DNA from: Bizionia myxarmorum
GTDB taxonomy: Bacteria > Bacteroidota > Bacteroidia > Flavobacteriales > Flavobacteriaceae
Length of the DNA: 64,000 bases
Direction of reading: 5' to 3'
Assembly: GCF_008086205.1 (NCBI RefSeq)
Contig: NZ_VSKK01000001.1
Coordinates: forward strand, 496,001-560,000
Part shown: positions 44,188 to 53,693 of the stretch, piece after piece
Numbering within the stretch: the stretch's first letter is position 1
How the letters are laid out: the number at the start of each line of letters is the position of its first letter
The notes under the pieces: generated by a model
Told to the model about the DNA's origin: nothing
Database searches by the model: none
The model's input: only the letters and a program-made list of their open reading frames with translations
Made by a program: the position numbers and the translations under genes

Positions 44188-44940
44188 ATGAACATCCCGA
44201 AAGGAAAAAAAATATACTTTGCATCCGATAATCATTTAGGCGCGCCTACAGCCGAAGCCTCGCGTCCGCGTGAACAAAAATTTGTGGCTTGGTTAGACGA
44301 AATCAAAGGCGATGCCGCCGCTATTTTCTTGATGGGCGATTTGTTCGATTTTTGGTTTGAATATAAAATGGTGGTTCCTAAAGGTTTTACGAGAACGCTA
44401 GGGAAACTTGCCGAAATTACAGATTCCGGTATTCCTATTTACTTTTTTGCGGGTAATCATGATTTATGGATGGATGGTTATTTTGAGGAAGAATTAAATG
44501 TTCCTGTTTACCATAAGCCTCAAGAATATACCTTTAATACTAAAACTTTTTTAATTGGACATGGCGATGGTTTAGGTCCTGGTGATAAAGGTTATAAACG
44601 CATGAAAAAAGTATTTAAAAATCCTGTTTTTAAATGGCTTTTTAAATGGTTACATCCAGATATTGGCGTTAAAATCGCCCAATATTTAAGCATTAAAAAT
44701 AAACTGATTTCAGGTGATGATGATGCTAAATTTTTAGGTGAAGACAATGAATGGCTCGTTCAATATTGCAAACTAAAATTAGAAGACAAGCACCGCGATT
44801 TTTTTGTTTTTGGTCACAGACATTTACCGTTAGAAATAAACCTCAACAACAATTCTAAATACGTAAATCTAGGCGATTGGATTCAATATTACACCTATGG
44901 CGTATTTGATGGTGAAACGCTGGAGTTGAAGAAATTTTAA
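44188..44940 (+). CDS. lpxH: UDP-2,3-diacylglucosamine diphosphatase
   Basis: A metallophosphoesterase of 250 residues that removes UMP from UDP-2,3-diacylglucosamine to give lipid X in lipid A synthesis. The metal-binding set is complete: D14 and H16 (FASDNHLG), GDLFDFW, GNHDLWMDG, GHGDGLGPGD and the C-terminal GHRHLP. The SDNH rather than SDLH opening is usual in Bacteroidota. It is cytoplasmic or peripheral at the inner membrane. It ends 11 bp from the stop of the convergent MFS gene with no clear terminator between. Confidence 0.88.
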   Translation: MNIPKGKKIYFASDNHLGAPTAEASRPREQKFVAWLDEIKGDAAAIFLMGDLFDFWFEYKMVVPKGFTRTLGKLAEITDSGIPIYFFAGNHDLWMDGYFEEELNVPVYHKPQEYTFNTKTFLIGHGDGLGPGDKGYKRMKKVFKNPVFKWLFKWLHPDIGVKIAQYLSIKNKLISGDDDAKFLGEDNEWLVQYCKLKLEDKHRDFFVFGHRHLPLEINLNNNSKYVNLGDWIQYYTYGVFDGETLELKKF

Positions 44941-44951
44941 AAAATAAACTT

Positions 44952-46220
44952 TTACTCCGCATTTTCATGTTCCTCCAAATCCTTCGTTAAATCCAGTTTT
45001 CTAAATGTTGGCGAAACAATTCCTGTAGTAAGTACCGTAATTAAAGTCATAGTTCCACCAAAAACAACAGCAGTTACTGTTCCCATATATTTAGCTGTTA
45101 AACCGCTTTCAAGCGCACCTAATTCGTTAGAAGAACCCACAAACATGGAGTTGACCGAAGAAACACGACCACGCATATGATCTGGTGTTTTAATTTGAAG
45201 AATCGTTTGTCTAATTACCATGGATATACCATCTGTAACACCACTAAAGAAGAGTGCTACAACTGAAACCCAAAATATGGAAGAAAGACCAAACACAATA
45301 ATACAAATTCCGAAACCAAAAATAGCAACTAGAAGTTTCATTCCGGCATTTTTACTTATTGGAATATATGCAGTCACCAACATGGTTAAAAAGGAACCAA
45401 CTGATGGAGCTGCTACTAAAACCCCAAAACCCTGTGGACCAATTTTTAAAATATCTTCTGCGAAAACTGCTGCTAAAGCAATTGCGCCTCCAAATAAAAC
45501 GGAAACCATATCTAAAGTAATAGCACCTAAAATTGCTTTCGTATTAAAAACGAATGATAAACCTTCTTTTAAACTTGAAATAACACCCTCACCAATTTTT
45601 GGGTTCAATATTGGTTTTCGAGGTATTTGAAATATGGTTATAAATGAAAATAATACCAAGCCAAAAACAATGCATAAAGACCAATGCACTCCAATCCAGC
45701 TAATCGAAAAACCTGCAAATCCCACTCCTAAAACTCGAGCCATTTGCCAAGTAGAACTATTCCAGGTTGCCGCATTTGGATATATTTTTTTCGGAACAAT
45801 AAGTGCTACTAAAGAAAAAATAGTTGGTCCAAAAAACGCTCTCAATAAACCACCAAAAAATACCAAAGTATAAATAGAATAGAGTATACTATTTTTAGAC
45901 CATGATTCTATCACAGATGGAGACGTTAGCCAAAACAATCCAAAACTTATTAATGAAAATGCAGCAATACATAAAGCCAAAAGATTTCTCTTTTCACGCT
46001 GATCTACTATATGCCCTGCAAACAAAGCCATAGCAAACGCAGGTGCAAACTCAAAAAGACCTATCAACCCTAAACTCAATGGATCTTTTGTTAAAGCATA
46101 AACCTGCCATTCTATAACAATAAATTGCATAGACCAACCAAAAATCAATGCAAAACGAACTAACAGAAAAATATTGAATTCTTTGATACGCAAAGCTGCG
46201 TAAGGATCTTTTTTCGCCAT
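44952..46220 (-). CDS. MFS transporter (EntS-like)
   Basis: A 422-residue major facilitator with about 11-12 hydrophobic helices; the MFS loop 2-3 motif appears as GHIVDQREKRNLLAL. It resembles the DHA3/enterobactin-exporter EntS group, which exports drugs or siderophores. The substrate is unknown and there is no siderophore biosynthesis gene nearby. A 20-bp palindrome ends 5 nt before the ATG, exactly as at pbpC. Inner membrane, monocistronic. Confidence 0.87.
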   Translation of the reverse strand: MAKKDPYAALRIKEFNIFLLVRFALIFGWSMQFIVIEWQVYALTKDPLSLGLIGLFEFAPAFAMALFAGHIVDQREKRNLLALCIAAFSLISFGLFWLTSPSVIESWSKNSILYSIYTLVFFGGLLRAFFGPTIFSLVALIVPKKIYPNAATWNSSTWQMARVLGVGFAGFSISWIGVHWSLCIVFGLVLFSFITIFQIPRKPILNPKIGEGVISSLKEGLSFVFNTKAILGAITLDMVSVLFGGAIALAAVFAEDILKIGPQGFGVLVAAPSVGSFLTMLVTAYIPISKNAGMKLLVAIFGFGICIIVFGLSSIFWVSVVALFFSGVTDGISMVIRQTILQIKTPDHMRGRVSSVNSMFVGSSNELGALESGLTAKYMGTVTAVVFGGTMTLITVLTTGIVSPTFRKLDLTKDLEEHENAE

Positions 46221-46440
46221 TCTAATTTCCTGCGAAGGCAGGAATCTTTAAATTAAAATCTACAATTTTTATAAAAGCATTGCAGATATTCTATCGGTTT
46301 AAAAACGCAACCATTTTACAAAAATATAGAAAACTAAAATAGTATTGTTTCTCATTTAAGTTATTTCTTAACAACTAAAACAGTCTAGATCTTTATTTTA
46401 GTTTTTTGTTAAAATTTAAAATAGGAATTCAACTAATAAT
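46221..46440. other. Intergenic between MFS and OmpA-like genes
   Basis: 220 bp, AT-rich. It holds the palindrome at 46226-46245 and no recognisable gene. The minus-strand promoter for the MFS gene should be here, but I see no good TAnnTTTG match next to the palindrome. Confidence 0.4.
46226..46245 (-). repeat. 20-bp palindrome, copy E, abutting MFS start
   Basis: TTTCCTGCGAAGGCAGGAAT on the plus strand, 7-bp perfect arms. On the minus strand it ends 5 nt before the MFS ATG at 46220, matching the geometry of copy B at pbpC. Confidence 0.75.
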
Positions 46441-47535
46441 CTACAATTTCATAAATTTAAATTCAACACGACGGTTTAATCCTCTGTTTTCTTCTGAATT
46501 ATTTTCAACTTTTGGTTTTGAACTTCCAAAACCAAACCATTGAATTCTGTTAAATTCTAAACCGCTTTTTATTAAATAATCTGTAACCGCTTTTGCGCGT
46601 TCTTCAGACAGTTTTTCATTATGTGTTTGCATGCCTATGGCATCTGTATGTCCATAAATTTCAACTTTAAGATTATTGTGCTCTAAATAGGAATATAGTT
46701 CATCCAATTCTTCAACAGACTCGTCCAATAAAATGGCTTTATCAAATTCAAAGAGTACGTTCTGAAACGTGTAAATTGTATCCGTTTTATAGGTGTTTTT
46801 TATGGCTTCAATAGAAATAGCGTCAATATAATAATAAGCGAATGGATGTATAAATTCAGGTTTTTCTTGATTGATATCTGTTTCTTGATTCGATTTAAAA
46901 TTTCCTATTGTGAAAAACTGCTCGTAACCTTTTGCTTGATAGATGAATGAAACCAGCATCCATTCATTCGTGTCATTATAAAACGGAATTAGCGCGTCAT
47001 TTTGGAGGATATCATTTTGGGTATTTAAGGTTTCTGGATTAATAAATTTCTTAGAAAGATTGCCGAATTTTTGATAGCTTCCTTTCGGACTATTTAGAAT
47101 AGATGCACTTTTAGTTGAAACACCAATGCGTTCACCTGTAAACAAAAGAGCTATATTTTTAATGGAATACGTTGATTTTTCAGCTAAACTGATGTAAAAA
47201 CGGATCGTGTAGGTTTCATTCGCTATTAATTTCTCATGTAATTCACCTTGAACATATTCGCGATAATCATCTTCGGCATAACAGTATATTCCAGCATAAG
47301 CATCTCCAGAAAATGGAGTTTGTTCGCCATTGTAATTGTCTTTCGTTTCTTTTGTATTTCCACAAGCTCTAAAAAAATCTGTAGAACCATGATTTGGGCA
47401 AGACCAATAGTCAACGTTTTTATTAAACATACTTATTTTCCACGGACACTTATCAAAATCTTCAAAGCTTGGGTTTTTTACCAAGTTTTGAGATACTATC
47501 ATTTGAAATGATAAGAAGAAGAGAATTTTAGTCAT
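46441..47535 (-). CDS. OmpA family outer-membrane protein
   Basis: A 364-residue exported protein. A short signal peptide (MTKILFFLSFQMIVSQ) precedes NLVKNPSFEDFDKCPW, the opening of a carbohydrate-binding-like (PEP-CTERM/GLAF-type) beta-sandwich domain (~17-245). Residues ~255-364 form an OmpA peptidoglycan-binding domain with VEIYGHTDAIGMQTHN and NRRVEFKFM. This domain order is common in Flavobacteriaceae. It is probably anchored to the cell wall on the periplasmic side, with the N-domain function unknown. It lies 29 bp downstream of recJ on the same strand. Confidence 0.85.
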   Translation of the reverse strand: MTKILFFLSFQMIVSQNLVKNPSFEDFDKCPWKISMFNKNVDYWSCPNHGSTDFFRACGNTKETKDNYNGEQTPFSGDAYAGIYCYAEDDYREYVQGELHEKLIANETYTIRFYISLAEKSTYSIKNIALLFTGERIGVSTKSASILNSPKGSYQKFGNLSKKFINPETLNTQNDILQNDALIPFYNDTNEWMLVSFIYQAKGYEQFFTIGNFKSNQETDINQEKPEFIHPFAYYYIDAISIEAIKNTYKTDTIYTFQNVLFEFDKAILLDESVEELDELYSYLEHNNLKVEIYGHTDAIGMQTHNEKLSEERAKAVTDYLIKSGLEFNRIQWFGFGSSKPKVENNSEENRGLNRRVEFKFMKL

Positions 47536-47564
47536 ACGTACTGAACGCCAATTAGCCTGAAATA

Positions 47565-49271
47565 TTACTTAATATCCCGAAGTTTCAGTTGCAAGGAAAC
47601 CTGATTGTTCCAATGGTTTTCATCAATAGAATAAACTGCTTGAAATGTTTTTTTATCAGTAACCAAATCAATTTTATCACCTAAACCAAACCCAATACAA
47701 ACCAATTTATTTTTATGACCTTTTGATTGCTCTCGAGGCGCTGTTACGGTAATGCGTAAATGACTTTTATCTTCACCTACACATTTACCAAAACCTGTAT
47801 CTTGCAGATTATCTGTCATAAAAATTGGCGACATATTTCCAGGCCCAAATGGTGCAAATTGTTTTAAGATTCTATAAAATTTCGGATTCACATCACGTAA
47901 TTCTATTTGCGCATCAATCTTTATTTCTGGTGTTAATAAGGATTTATCAATGGTTTGCGAAACCACATCTTCAAAAGCTTGCTTAAACGCTTCATAATTT
48001 TCAGATTTTAACGTGAGTCCAGCTGCATATTTATGACCACCAAATTGCTCAATATGTTCTGCACACGCTTCCAAAGCATTATACACATCAAAACCACTTA
48101 TAGAACGTGCTGAAGCTGCTAACCGATCACCACTTTTAGTAAAAACCAAGGTTGGTCGGTAATAAGTTTCAATGAGTCGAGAAGCCACAATTCCAATCAC
48201 GCCTTTGTGCCAAGATTCGTGATATACAACAGATGTAAATCCTTCTTTTTCCTTATTGGTTTCTATTTGCTCAAGCGCTTCAAGGGTTATGCGTTTATCG
48301 GTTTCTTTTCTATCGGAATTGAAAAGCTCAATTTCTTCAGCATATGTTTGTGCTAAATCCGGATTGGTTTCTGTTAGCAATGTCACGGCATAATTACCGT
48401 GTTTCATCCTTCCAGCCGCATTAATTCTTGGAGCGACAATAAATACCACATCGGTAATAGTGAGGTATTCTTTTTTGACTTCGGAAATAATAGCTTGGAT
48501 TCCTGGTCGTGGATTGGTGTTTATAACTTCTAAACCCATATAAGCCAAGGCTCTATTTTCTCCTGTAATAGGAACAATATCGGCTCCAATGGCAGTTGCA
48601 ACCAAATCGAGATATTCGGTTAGATCTGCAACCGATTGCCCTTGTTTGGATGCCAACGCTTGAATAAGCTTAAAACCAACACCACAGCCACATAATTCTT
48701 TATATGGATAATTGCAATCATCACGTTTGGGATCTAAAATGGCAATAGCTTTAGGTAATTCGGCTCCAGGTCTGTGATGATCACAAATGATAAAATCGAT
48801 ACCTTTTTCGTTAGCATAAGCGACCTTATCAATGGCTTTTATACCACAATCCAAGGCGATGATGAGCGAAATACCATTGTCATCTGCAAAATCTATTCCT
48901 TTAAACGACACGCCATAACCTTCATCATAACGATCAGGAATATACGTTGCCACCAAATCCGTTCGGGTTTTTAAATAGGAACTCATTAAAGCAACAGAGG
49001 TCGTACCATCTACATCATAATCGCCATAAACCATGATGCTTTCGTCTGTTTCTAAAGCCGTTTCAATGCGAGAAACAGCCAAATCCATATCCTTCATCAA
49101 AAATGGATCATGTAAATCCTTTAAACATGGACGAAAAAATGTTTTAGCAGCCTCATAAGTTTCAATACCGCGTTGCAAGAGTAAACTAGCAACAATAGGC
49201 TCCACCTGAAGTGCTTTTTGCAAAGCATCCACTTTTTCTGATTCGGGCTTGGGTTTAATGGTCCAGCGCAT
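47565..49271 (-). CDS. recJ: Single-stranded-DNA-specific exonuclease RecJ
   Basis: A 568-residue DHH-family 5-prime-3-prime exonuclease for recombination and mismatch repair. Motif I is YGDYDVDGT (82-90), motif III is CDHH with D164-H165-H166, and DHHA1 (GGHKYAAGLTL) is near residue 415. Length is normal. It is cytoplasmic and lies within a minus-strand run, but 70 bp downstream of the OsmC gene with a purine-rich gap. Confidence 0.95.
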   Translation of the reverse strand: MRWTIKPKPESEKVDALQKALQVEPIVASLLLQRGIETYEAAKTFFRPCLKDLHDPFLMKDMDLAVSRIETALETDESIMVYGDYDVDGTTSVALMSSYLKTRTDLVATYIPDRYDEGYGVSFKGIDFADDNGISLIIALDCGIKAIDKVAYANEKGIDFIICDHHRPGAELPKAIAILDPKRDDCNYPYKELCGCGVGFKLIQALASKQGQSVADLTEYLDLVATAIGADIVPITGENRALAYMGLEVINTNPRPGIQAIISEVKKEYLTITDVVFIVAPRINAAGRMKHGNYAVTLLTETNPDLAQTYAEEIELFNSDRKETDKRITLEALEQIETNKEKEGFTSVVYHESWHKGVIGIVASRLIETYYRPTLVFTKSGDRLAASARSISGFDVYNALEACAEHIEQFGGHKYAAGLTLKSENYEAFKQAFEDVVSQTIDKSLLTPEIKIDAQIELRDVNPKFYRILKQFAPFGPGNMSPIFMTDNLQDTGFGKCVGEDKSHLRITVTAPREQSKGHKNKLVCIGFGLGDKIDLVTDKKTFQAVYSIDENHWNNQVSLQLKLRDIK

Positions 49272-49344
49272 AGTCCGCTTTTTAATTTCCCCAAAGGGGA
49301 AAAGTTTAGTTATTCTGAATTAGATTATTTTAACCCGTCTTCAA

Positions 49345-49767
49345 CTATTTATTATGGTAATGAATACTCGTTTTTACGGTTGCAAATTTTCGAAACATTT
49401 CCATAACGCCACAGTATTTATCAATGGATAAATCGACCGCTTTTTTAATCTTATTTTCATCTAAATTTTCGCCGTAAAAATGATATTCCACTGAAACAGT
49501 ATGGTAATATTTAGGATGTTCTTCGGTTAATTCGCCGTAGGTATCCATTCTAAAATCAGAAAGTTGTACTTTCATTTTATCCAAAACGGATACTACATCC
49601 AACCCTGAACAGCCCGCCAATGCAGACAGCATCATAGCTTTTGGTGATAATCCTGAACTGTGTCCTCCATTTTCTGGACTTGTATCCATTAAAACCGTTT
49701 TCCCATTTGGGTTATCGGATTCAAACTGCATATTGCCTTTCCAATGTGTTGTTACTTTATTTGTCAT
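49345..49767 (-). CDS. OsmC family protein
   Basis: A 140-residue OsmC/YhfA-like protein. It has the two conserved cysteines of the peroxidase/redox family: one in LAGCSGLDVV and one in KYCGVMEMF. The segment TSPENGGHSSGLSPKAMMLSAL is typical. OsmC relatives reduce organic hydroperoxides; YhfA-type members are less characterised. It starts 12 bp after the M28 peptidase stop, so the two share a transcript. Confidence 0.9.
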   Translation of the reverse strand: MTNKVTTHWKGNMQFESDNPNGKTVLMDTSPENGGHSSGLSPKAMMLSALAGCSGLDVVSVLDKMKVQLSDFRMDTYGELTEEHPKYYHTVSVEYHFYGENLDENKIKKAVDLSIDKYCGVMEMFRKFATVKTSIHYHNK

Positions 49768-49779
49768 GTTTGCTGTAAT

Positions 49780-51498
49780 TTATTTCTTTAAATCATCTAT
49801 AACACGTGCTGCTGTTTTCTTTACAGTACTTTGCGCTTTATTAATAGATTCCTTTATTAACTCTTCTTTTTGAACCATATCAACCGTTGTGGCAATGGCT
49901 TTAACGTACCAATCTTCCCAAGCTTCGATTATGTCCATTTGCTCCTGTAATTTATCGCCATTTTTCAAAGCAATTTTACCTTGTTTCAATTCCTCTTCTA
50001 ATCTTAAAATAGCAGCTTTTTCAATAGTTTCAATCATATTTTTAGCTGTATTTTCATCAGAATTTAAAAGAATATAAGCAGAATTTAAAGCAGCAATTCC
50101 TACATTTTTAAGGGTTTCTTTAGAAACTTTATCAAGCCTGTCATTATCGGTGTGATAAAACTGATCTGTAAAATGCCAGAACAACACACTTGGAATATTC
50201 TTTTGTAAAAAAGGCATGTGATCACTACCACCTTCAAAAGGGTTGGTATTTACTTCCCAATTAGCACGCTTACCTTGCCTTTCAAATTCACGAATTACAA
50301 AATCGTTTAAATAATGCGGTTTCATTTGGTCCAAGCTCATCTTACTGCCACCCCATTCCGAATGCTTATCATTACCGCGTGTCCAAATGGCACTTGGATC
50401 TGGCATTTTTTCAATAAGAAATGAACCTCCGGTGATATCAGTATTTTCACCAACCATATCTAGGCTTATTCCCCATTTTATATCTTCGGCACGTGTTTTA
50501 TCTTCATTAACATAGCGAGCGGTAGAAACAATTTCATCACCCCAAAGAAACGTTAGAGTTCTTGAAGGATTCCATGTATTTTCTTTTAATAATTTCGCTG
50601 ATAATGTTGCCATTTCCAAAGCTACACCAACACCTGTAGCATTATCATTAGCGCCCGGTTCTTGCACATGCGCACTAAAAACTAAACGTTCTTTTGGCAA
50701 GGTGCTTCCTTTAATATCGGCAACAACCGTTAATTCCTCCGATTCATAAGTTTTAGTTTCAATATGAACTTTCAATTTTACGACTCCTTCTAAAAGTGAT
50801 GCTTTTAAACGTTCTTTCGCTTCAAAAGATAGCGCTATGGCCCAACCTTTCGCTTTTGCATTTAAAGGAATGGAACGAAATTGAATAGAGGTTGTATTTT
50901 TTTCTGGTTGTAAATACGATGGATTATCATAAGTCATAACCCCAATAGCGCCTTGATTTAGTGCCGTATTAAAAATTCGACCTGGATTGGTTTCGGCAAA
51001 TACTATTTTACCCTTTACATCTATGTTTTTTAAATTCTTTACATCTTGTACATAAATAACTTCCGCAGTTGCACCTCCTTCTGGTGTACTATAAGAATTT
51101 AGCGCCACCATATTTCGGTTAGTTTCTTGAGCTAAAAGTGGATTTTCTTCGGAATTAATGAGAACACGAGCATCCACAACTTCCCAAGTGGGATTTTTAA
51201 GTGCACGCTTTTCAACACGATAGGTTAATCGGTCGTTTGGAGCCGCTTTTTCTTCTAGGATATAACCTGCCTTTTCTAAATGTTCCACTACAAAATAAAT
51301 ACTTTTATCAAAACCGGTATTTCCAACAACACGCCAGTATTGTTCTACAAATGCGGTTGTTTCGTAAGCTAAATCGCCTGTGAAATGTTCTTGAATTTTT
51401 TCTGGAGTAGATAACGCACTTTTCAAATCCTTTTGAGCTTGAAGCTGTCCTAATAAAACGATGGAAAATGCTAAAGCGGTGATGTATTTTTTAAACAT
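49780..51498 (-). CDS. M28 family metallopeptidase
   Basis: A 572-residue exported zinc peptidase. A signal peptide (MFKKYITALAFSIVLLGQLQA) is followed by a PA-like insert (~110-240). The M28 domain has the ligands HVQEPGANDNATG (H and D), LTFLWGDE (E), LDMVGEN (D) and FWHFTDQFYHTDNDRLD (H). These fit a di-zinc aminopeptidase. A C-terminal helical region of ~120 residues follows. Likely periplasmic or surface peptide breakdown. Confidence 0.92.
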   Translation of the reverse strand: MFKKYITALAFSIVLLGQLQAQKDLKSALSTPEKIQEHFTGDLAYETTAFVEQYWRVVGNTGFDKSIYFVVEHLEKAGYILEEKAAPNDRLTYRVEKRALKNPTWEVVDARVLINSEENPLLAQETNRNMVALNSYSTPEGGATAEVIYVQDVKNLKNIDVKGKIVFAETNPGRIFNTALNQGAIGVMTYDNPSYLQPEKNTTSIQFRSIPLNAKAKGWAIALSFEAKERLKASLLEGVVKLKVHIETKTYESEELTVVADIKGSTLPKERLVFSAHVQEPGANDNATGVGVALEMATLSAKLLKENTWNPSRTLTFLWGDEIVSTARYVNEDKTRAEDIKWGISLDMVGENTDITGGSFLIEKMPDPSAIWTRGNDKHSEWGGSKMSLDQMKPHYLNDFVIREFERQGKRANWEVNTNPFEGGSDHMPFLQKNIPSVLFWHFTDQFYHTDNDRLDKVSKETLKNVGIAALNSAYILLNSDENTAKNMIETIEKAAILRLEEELKQGKIALKNGDKLQEQMDIIEAWEDWYVKAIATTVDMVQKEELIKESINKAQSTVKKTAARVIDDLKK

Positions 51499-51535
51499 AG
51501 TAGAGATTTTATTGAAATATAAAGGTAGCCTTTAT

Positions 51536-52108
51536 TTATGAAATAATATTTTGGATTTTTTGTTTTAGAATAGGTAAAATAGCATCTTGAAACCATGGAT
51601 TTTTAGTAAACCAAAATCGGTTTCTAGGTGATGGATGCGGTAATGGCATAAATTTCGGTAAATAGGCCTCAAAATTCCCAACGGTTTCGGTTAATGTTTT
51701 CTTGGCAGTATGTTTCAAATAATGGCGTTGGGCATACATACCAATGAGCAAAACCAATTCCACTTGAGGCAACTGTTCCCAAAGTAAATCATGCCATTGC
51801 GGTGCGCATTCGGGTCTTGGCGGCAAATCACCCGATTTACCTTTACCGGGATAGCAAAACCCCATAGGAATGATGGCGAAATTTTCTGGATTATAAAATT
51901 GTTCATCCGTAACGTTCAACCATGATCGCAATTGTTTTCCACTGGCATCGTCCCAAGGAATTCCTGAAGCATGCACTTTGGTGCCAGGCGCTTGCCCAAT
52001 AATAACAATTTTTGAGTTTATATGGGCTGTTAAAACCGGTCTTGGAACTAAAGGTAAATGTGCTTTACAAATGGTACATTGACTAATGTCATGGAGTAAA
52101 TCTTGCAT
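51536..52108 (-). CDS. Uracil-DNA glycosylase family protein
   Basis: A 190-residue member of the UDG superfamily. The nucleotide-binding motif 1 is VIIGQAPGTKVHASG (~35-49), and the leucine/histidine motif is PLPHPSPRNR (~155). Two N-terminal CxxC cysteines (CTICKAHLP) resemble those of four-cysteine UDGs, but further cysteines are sparse. GMYAQRHYL is typical of the subgroup annotated as 'uracil-DNA glycosylase family' in Bacteroidota. Uracil excision is likely but not proven. Confidence 0.82.
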   Translation of the reverse strand: MQDLLHDISQCTICKAHLPLVPRPVLTAHINSKIVIIGQAPGTKVHASGIPWDDASGKQLRSWLNVTDEQFYNPENFAIIPMGFCYPGKGKSGDLPPRPECAPQWHDLLWEQLPQVELVLLIGMYAQRHYLKHTAKKTLTETVGNFEAYLPKFMPLPHPSPRNRFWFTKNPWFQDAILPILKQKIQNIIS

Positions 52109-52212
52109 TTTTTCAATTTAAGCGCTTGATTAGAATTAAGCGTTTATTTTAGATTGTTTTTAAGTTAGTTTAAGTCAAAAATCATGTTATTAATTGAAGC
52201 TTTTTGCAGCTT

Positions 52213-53568
52213 TTAATTTTCCATCATACTCTTAAAATCGATAACATAGGAAGGATAGGTAAAAATCAAATTTTTAAACTCCTTAACAGTCATTTTATTA
52301 TAAATAGCCATTGCAAATACGTTGATGCTTTCATTAGCCTCGGAACTTAAAATATGGGCTCCGACAATTTCATCGGTCCGTTCATTAACCAAAATAGTAT
52401 AAGCATATGTATCCTCATGTTCTTTTTTAGCATTGAACCAATCCCTGGCATCACCTTGATATACTTTAATATTTTTATAACGTGTTTTGGCTTCTTCTTC
52501 TCCATAACCGACAGACGATAAATTTGGTGTCGTAAATACGGTGGATGGCACGCAAGGCACATCAAACGTTTTAGATTTTTCCATAATAACATTATGTCCT
52601 GCAATATAGCCTTGAAGTCCTGAAAGTGGCGTTAAAGCCAATGATTTATTGGAAACATCACCACAGGCATAAACATTTGGATGTGATTTGCTCTGTAAAT
52701 AATCATTAACCACAACACCATCATTGTCAACTTCAATACCTGCATTATTGAGCTCTAAAGCTTCTACAGCTGGCGCTCTTCCAGCAGCATTAATAACCAT
52801 TCTAGATTTAAGTGTTTGGCTTTTACCATCCAGAGAATACGAAACTTTTAAATTCTTTTTTAATTTTTTAACAGCCGTCACATCAGCATTGAAAATAAAT
52901 TTAACGCCTAAACTTTCCATTTTTGAAATTAATTTTTTCACTAAAAAAGGATCGAAATTAGTCAAAGACGTTTCATCTCTTTCTAAAATAGTAACTTTAC
53001 TTCCCAAAGTGGCTAACATACATGCAAACTCCATGGCAATGTAACCAGAACCGATAAAGGTAATTGACTTCGGAATTTTCTTTAAATCTAAAATATCTTC
53101 ACTTACTTTTAAAAGCTCTTTCCCTTCTATACCTAATTCTCTGGGAATATTTCCTGTAGCAATAATAAAATAATCGGCAGAAACGACTTTACCTTCTACC
53201 TCAACTTCCTGTTTACTAATAAACTTGGGCGATTGATGGTAAAGTGAAATACCTAATTCTTTTAAATTTTGTTCAGTATTGGTAGGAATAGGATTAGAAA
53301 ATGAGCGTCTGAATTTCTGCACTTTGTTCCAGTTTAACTTGGGGAGTTTTTTAACACCAAGCCCTTCAAGTTTCTTACTTTGATAAATTAATTCCGAAAA
53401 TTGCAATAATATTTTTTTAGAATCGCAACCTCTGTTAGCACAAGTACCACCAAATTCTCTATTATCCGTAATGGCAACACGTAAGTTCTGCTCTCTGCAA
53501 ATTTTGGCAGCGGTTTGTCCGGCAATACCACTGCCAATAACGAAAACATCATAATGTTTGTTTTTCAT
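52213..53568 (-). CDS. FAD-dependent pyridine-nucleotide disulfide oxidoreductase
   Basis: A 451-residue class I flavoprotein disulfide reductase relative. The FAD motif is VIGSGIAGQTAA (~10-21), the redox pair is in GGTCANRGCDSKK, the NAD(P) motif is FIGSGYIAMEFA, and the FAD-binding YACGDVS is present. At the C-terminus the usual His-x-x-x-x-Glu dyad (as in AHPTxxE) is replaced by YPSYVID, so the typical interface acid-base pair is missing. This matches a subgroup with the GCDxKK redox motif rather than true lipoamide or glutathione reductases. The substrate is unknown. Confidence 0.88.
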   Translation of the reverse strand: MKNKHYDVFVIGSGIAGQTAAKICREQNLRVAITDNREFGGTCANRGCDSKKILLQFSELIYQSKKLEGLGVKKLPKLNWNKVQKFRRSFSNPIPTNTEQNLKELGISLYHQSPKFISKQEVEVEGKVVSADYFIIATGNIPRELGIEGKELLKVSEDILDLKKIPKSITFIGSGYIAMEFACMLATLGSKVTILERDETSLTNFDPFLVKKLISKMESLGVKFIFNADVTAVKKLKKNLKVSYSLDGKSQTLKSRMVINAAGRAPAVEALELNNAGIEVDNDGVVVNDYLQSKSHPNVYACGDVSNKSLALTPLSGLQGYIAGHNVIMEKSKTFDVPCVPSTVFTTPNLSSVGYGEEEAKTRYKNIKVYQGDARDWFNAKKEHEDTYAYTILVNERTDEIVGAHILSSEANESINVFAMAIYNKMTVKEFKNLIFTYPSYVIDFKSMMEN

Positions 53569-53693
53569 ATTCTTAATTTATAAGATTAAGATACTGAAAT
53601 TTTGAAGAGATACTGTTAGAGAAAATCTAAAGTTTGGAATTAAAATAAGCGAAGAAACACAAAAACTTATAAGACAATAAACTATTTGAATTT

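Noticed and set aside
45220-45630. 136-codon Lys/Thr/Pro-rich plus-strand ORF opposite the MFS gene
   Set aside because: Antisense shadow of hydrophobic helices; composition is that expected from the reverse complement.
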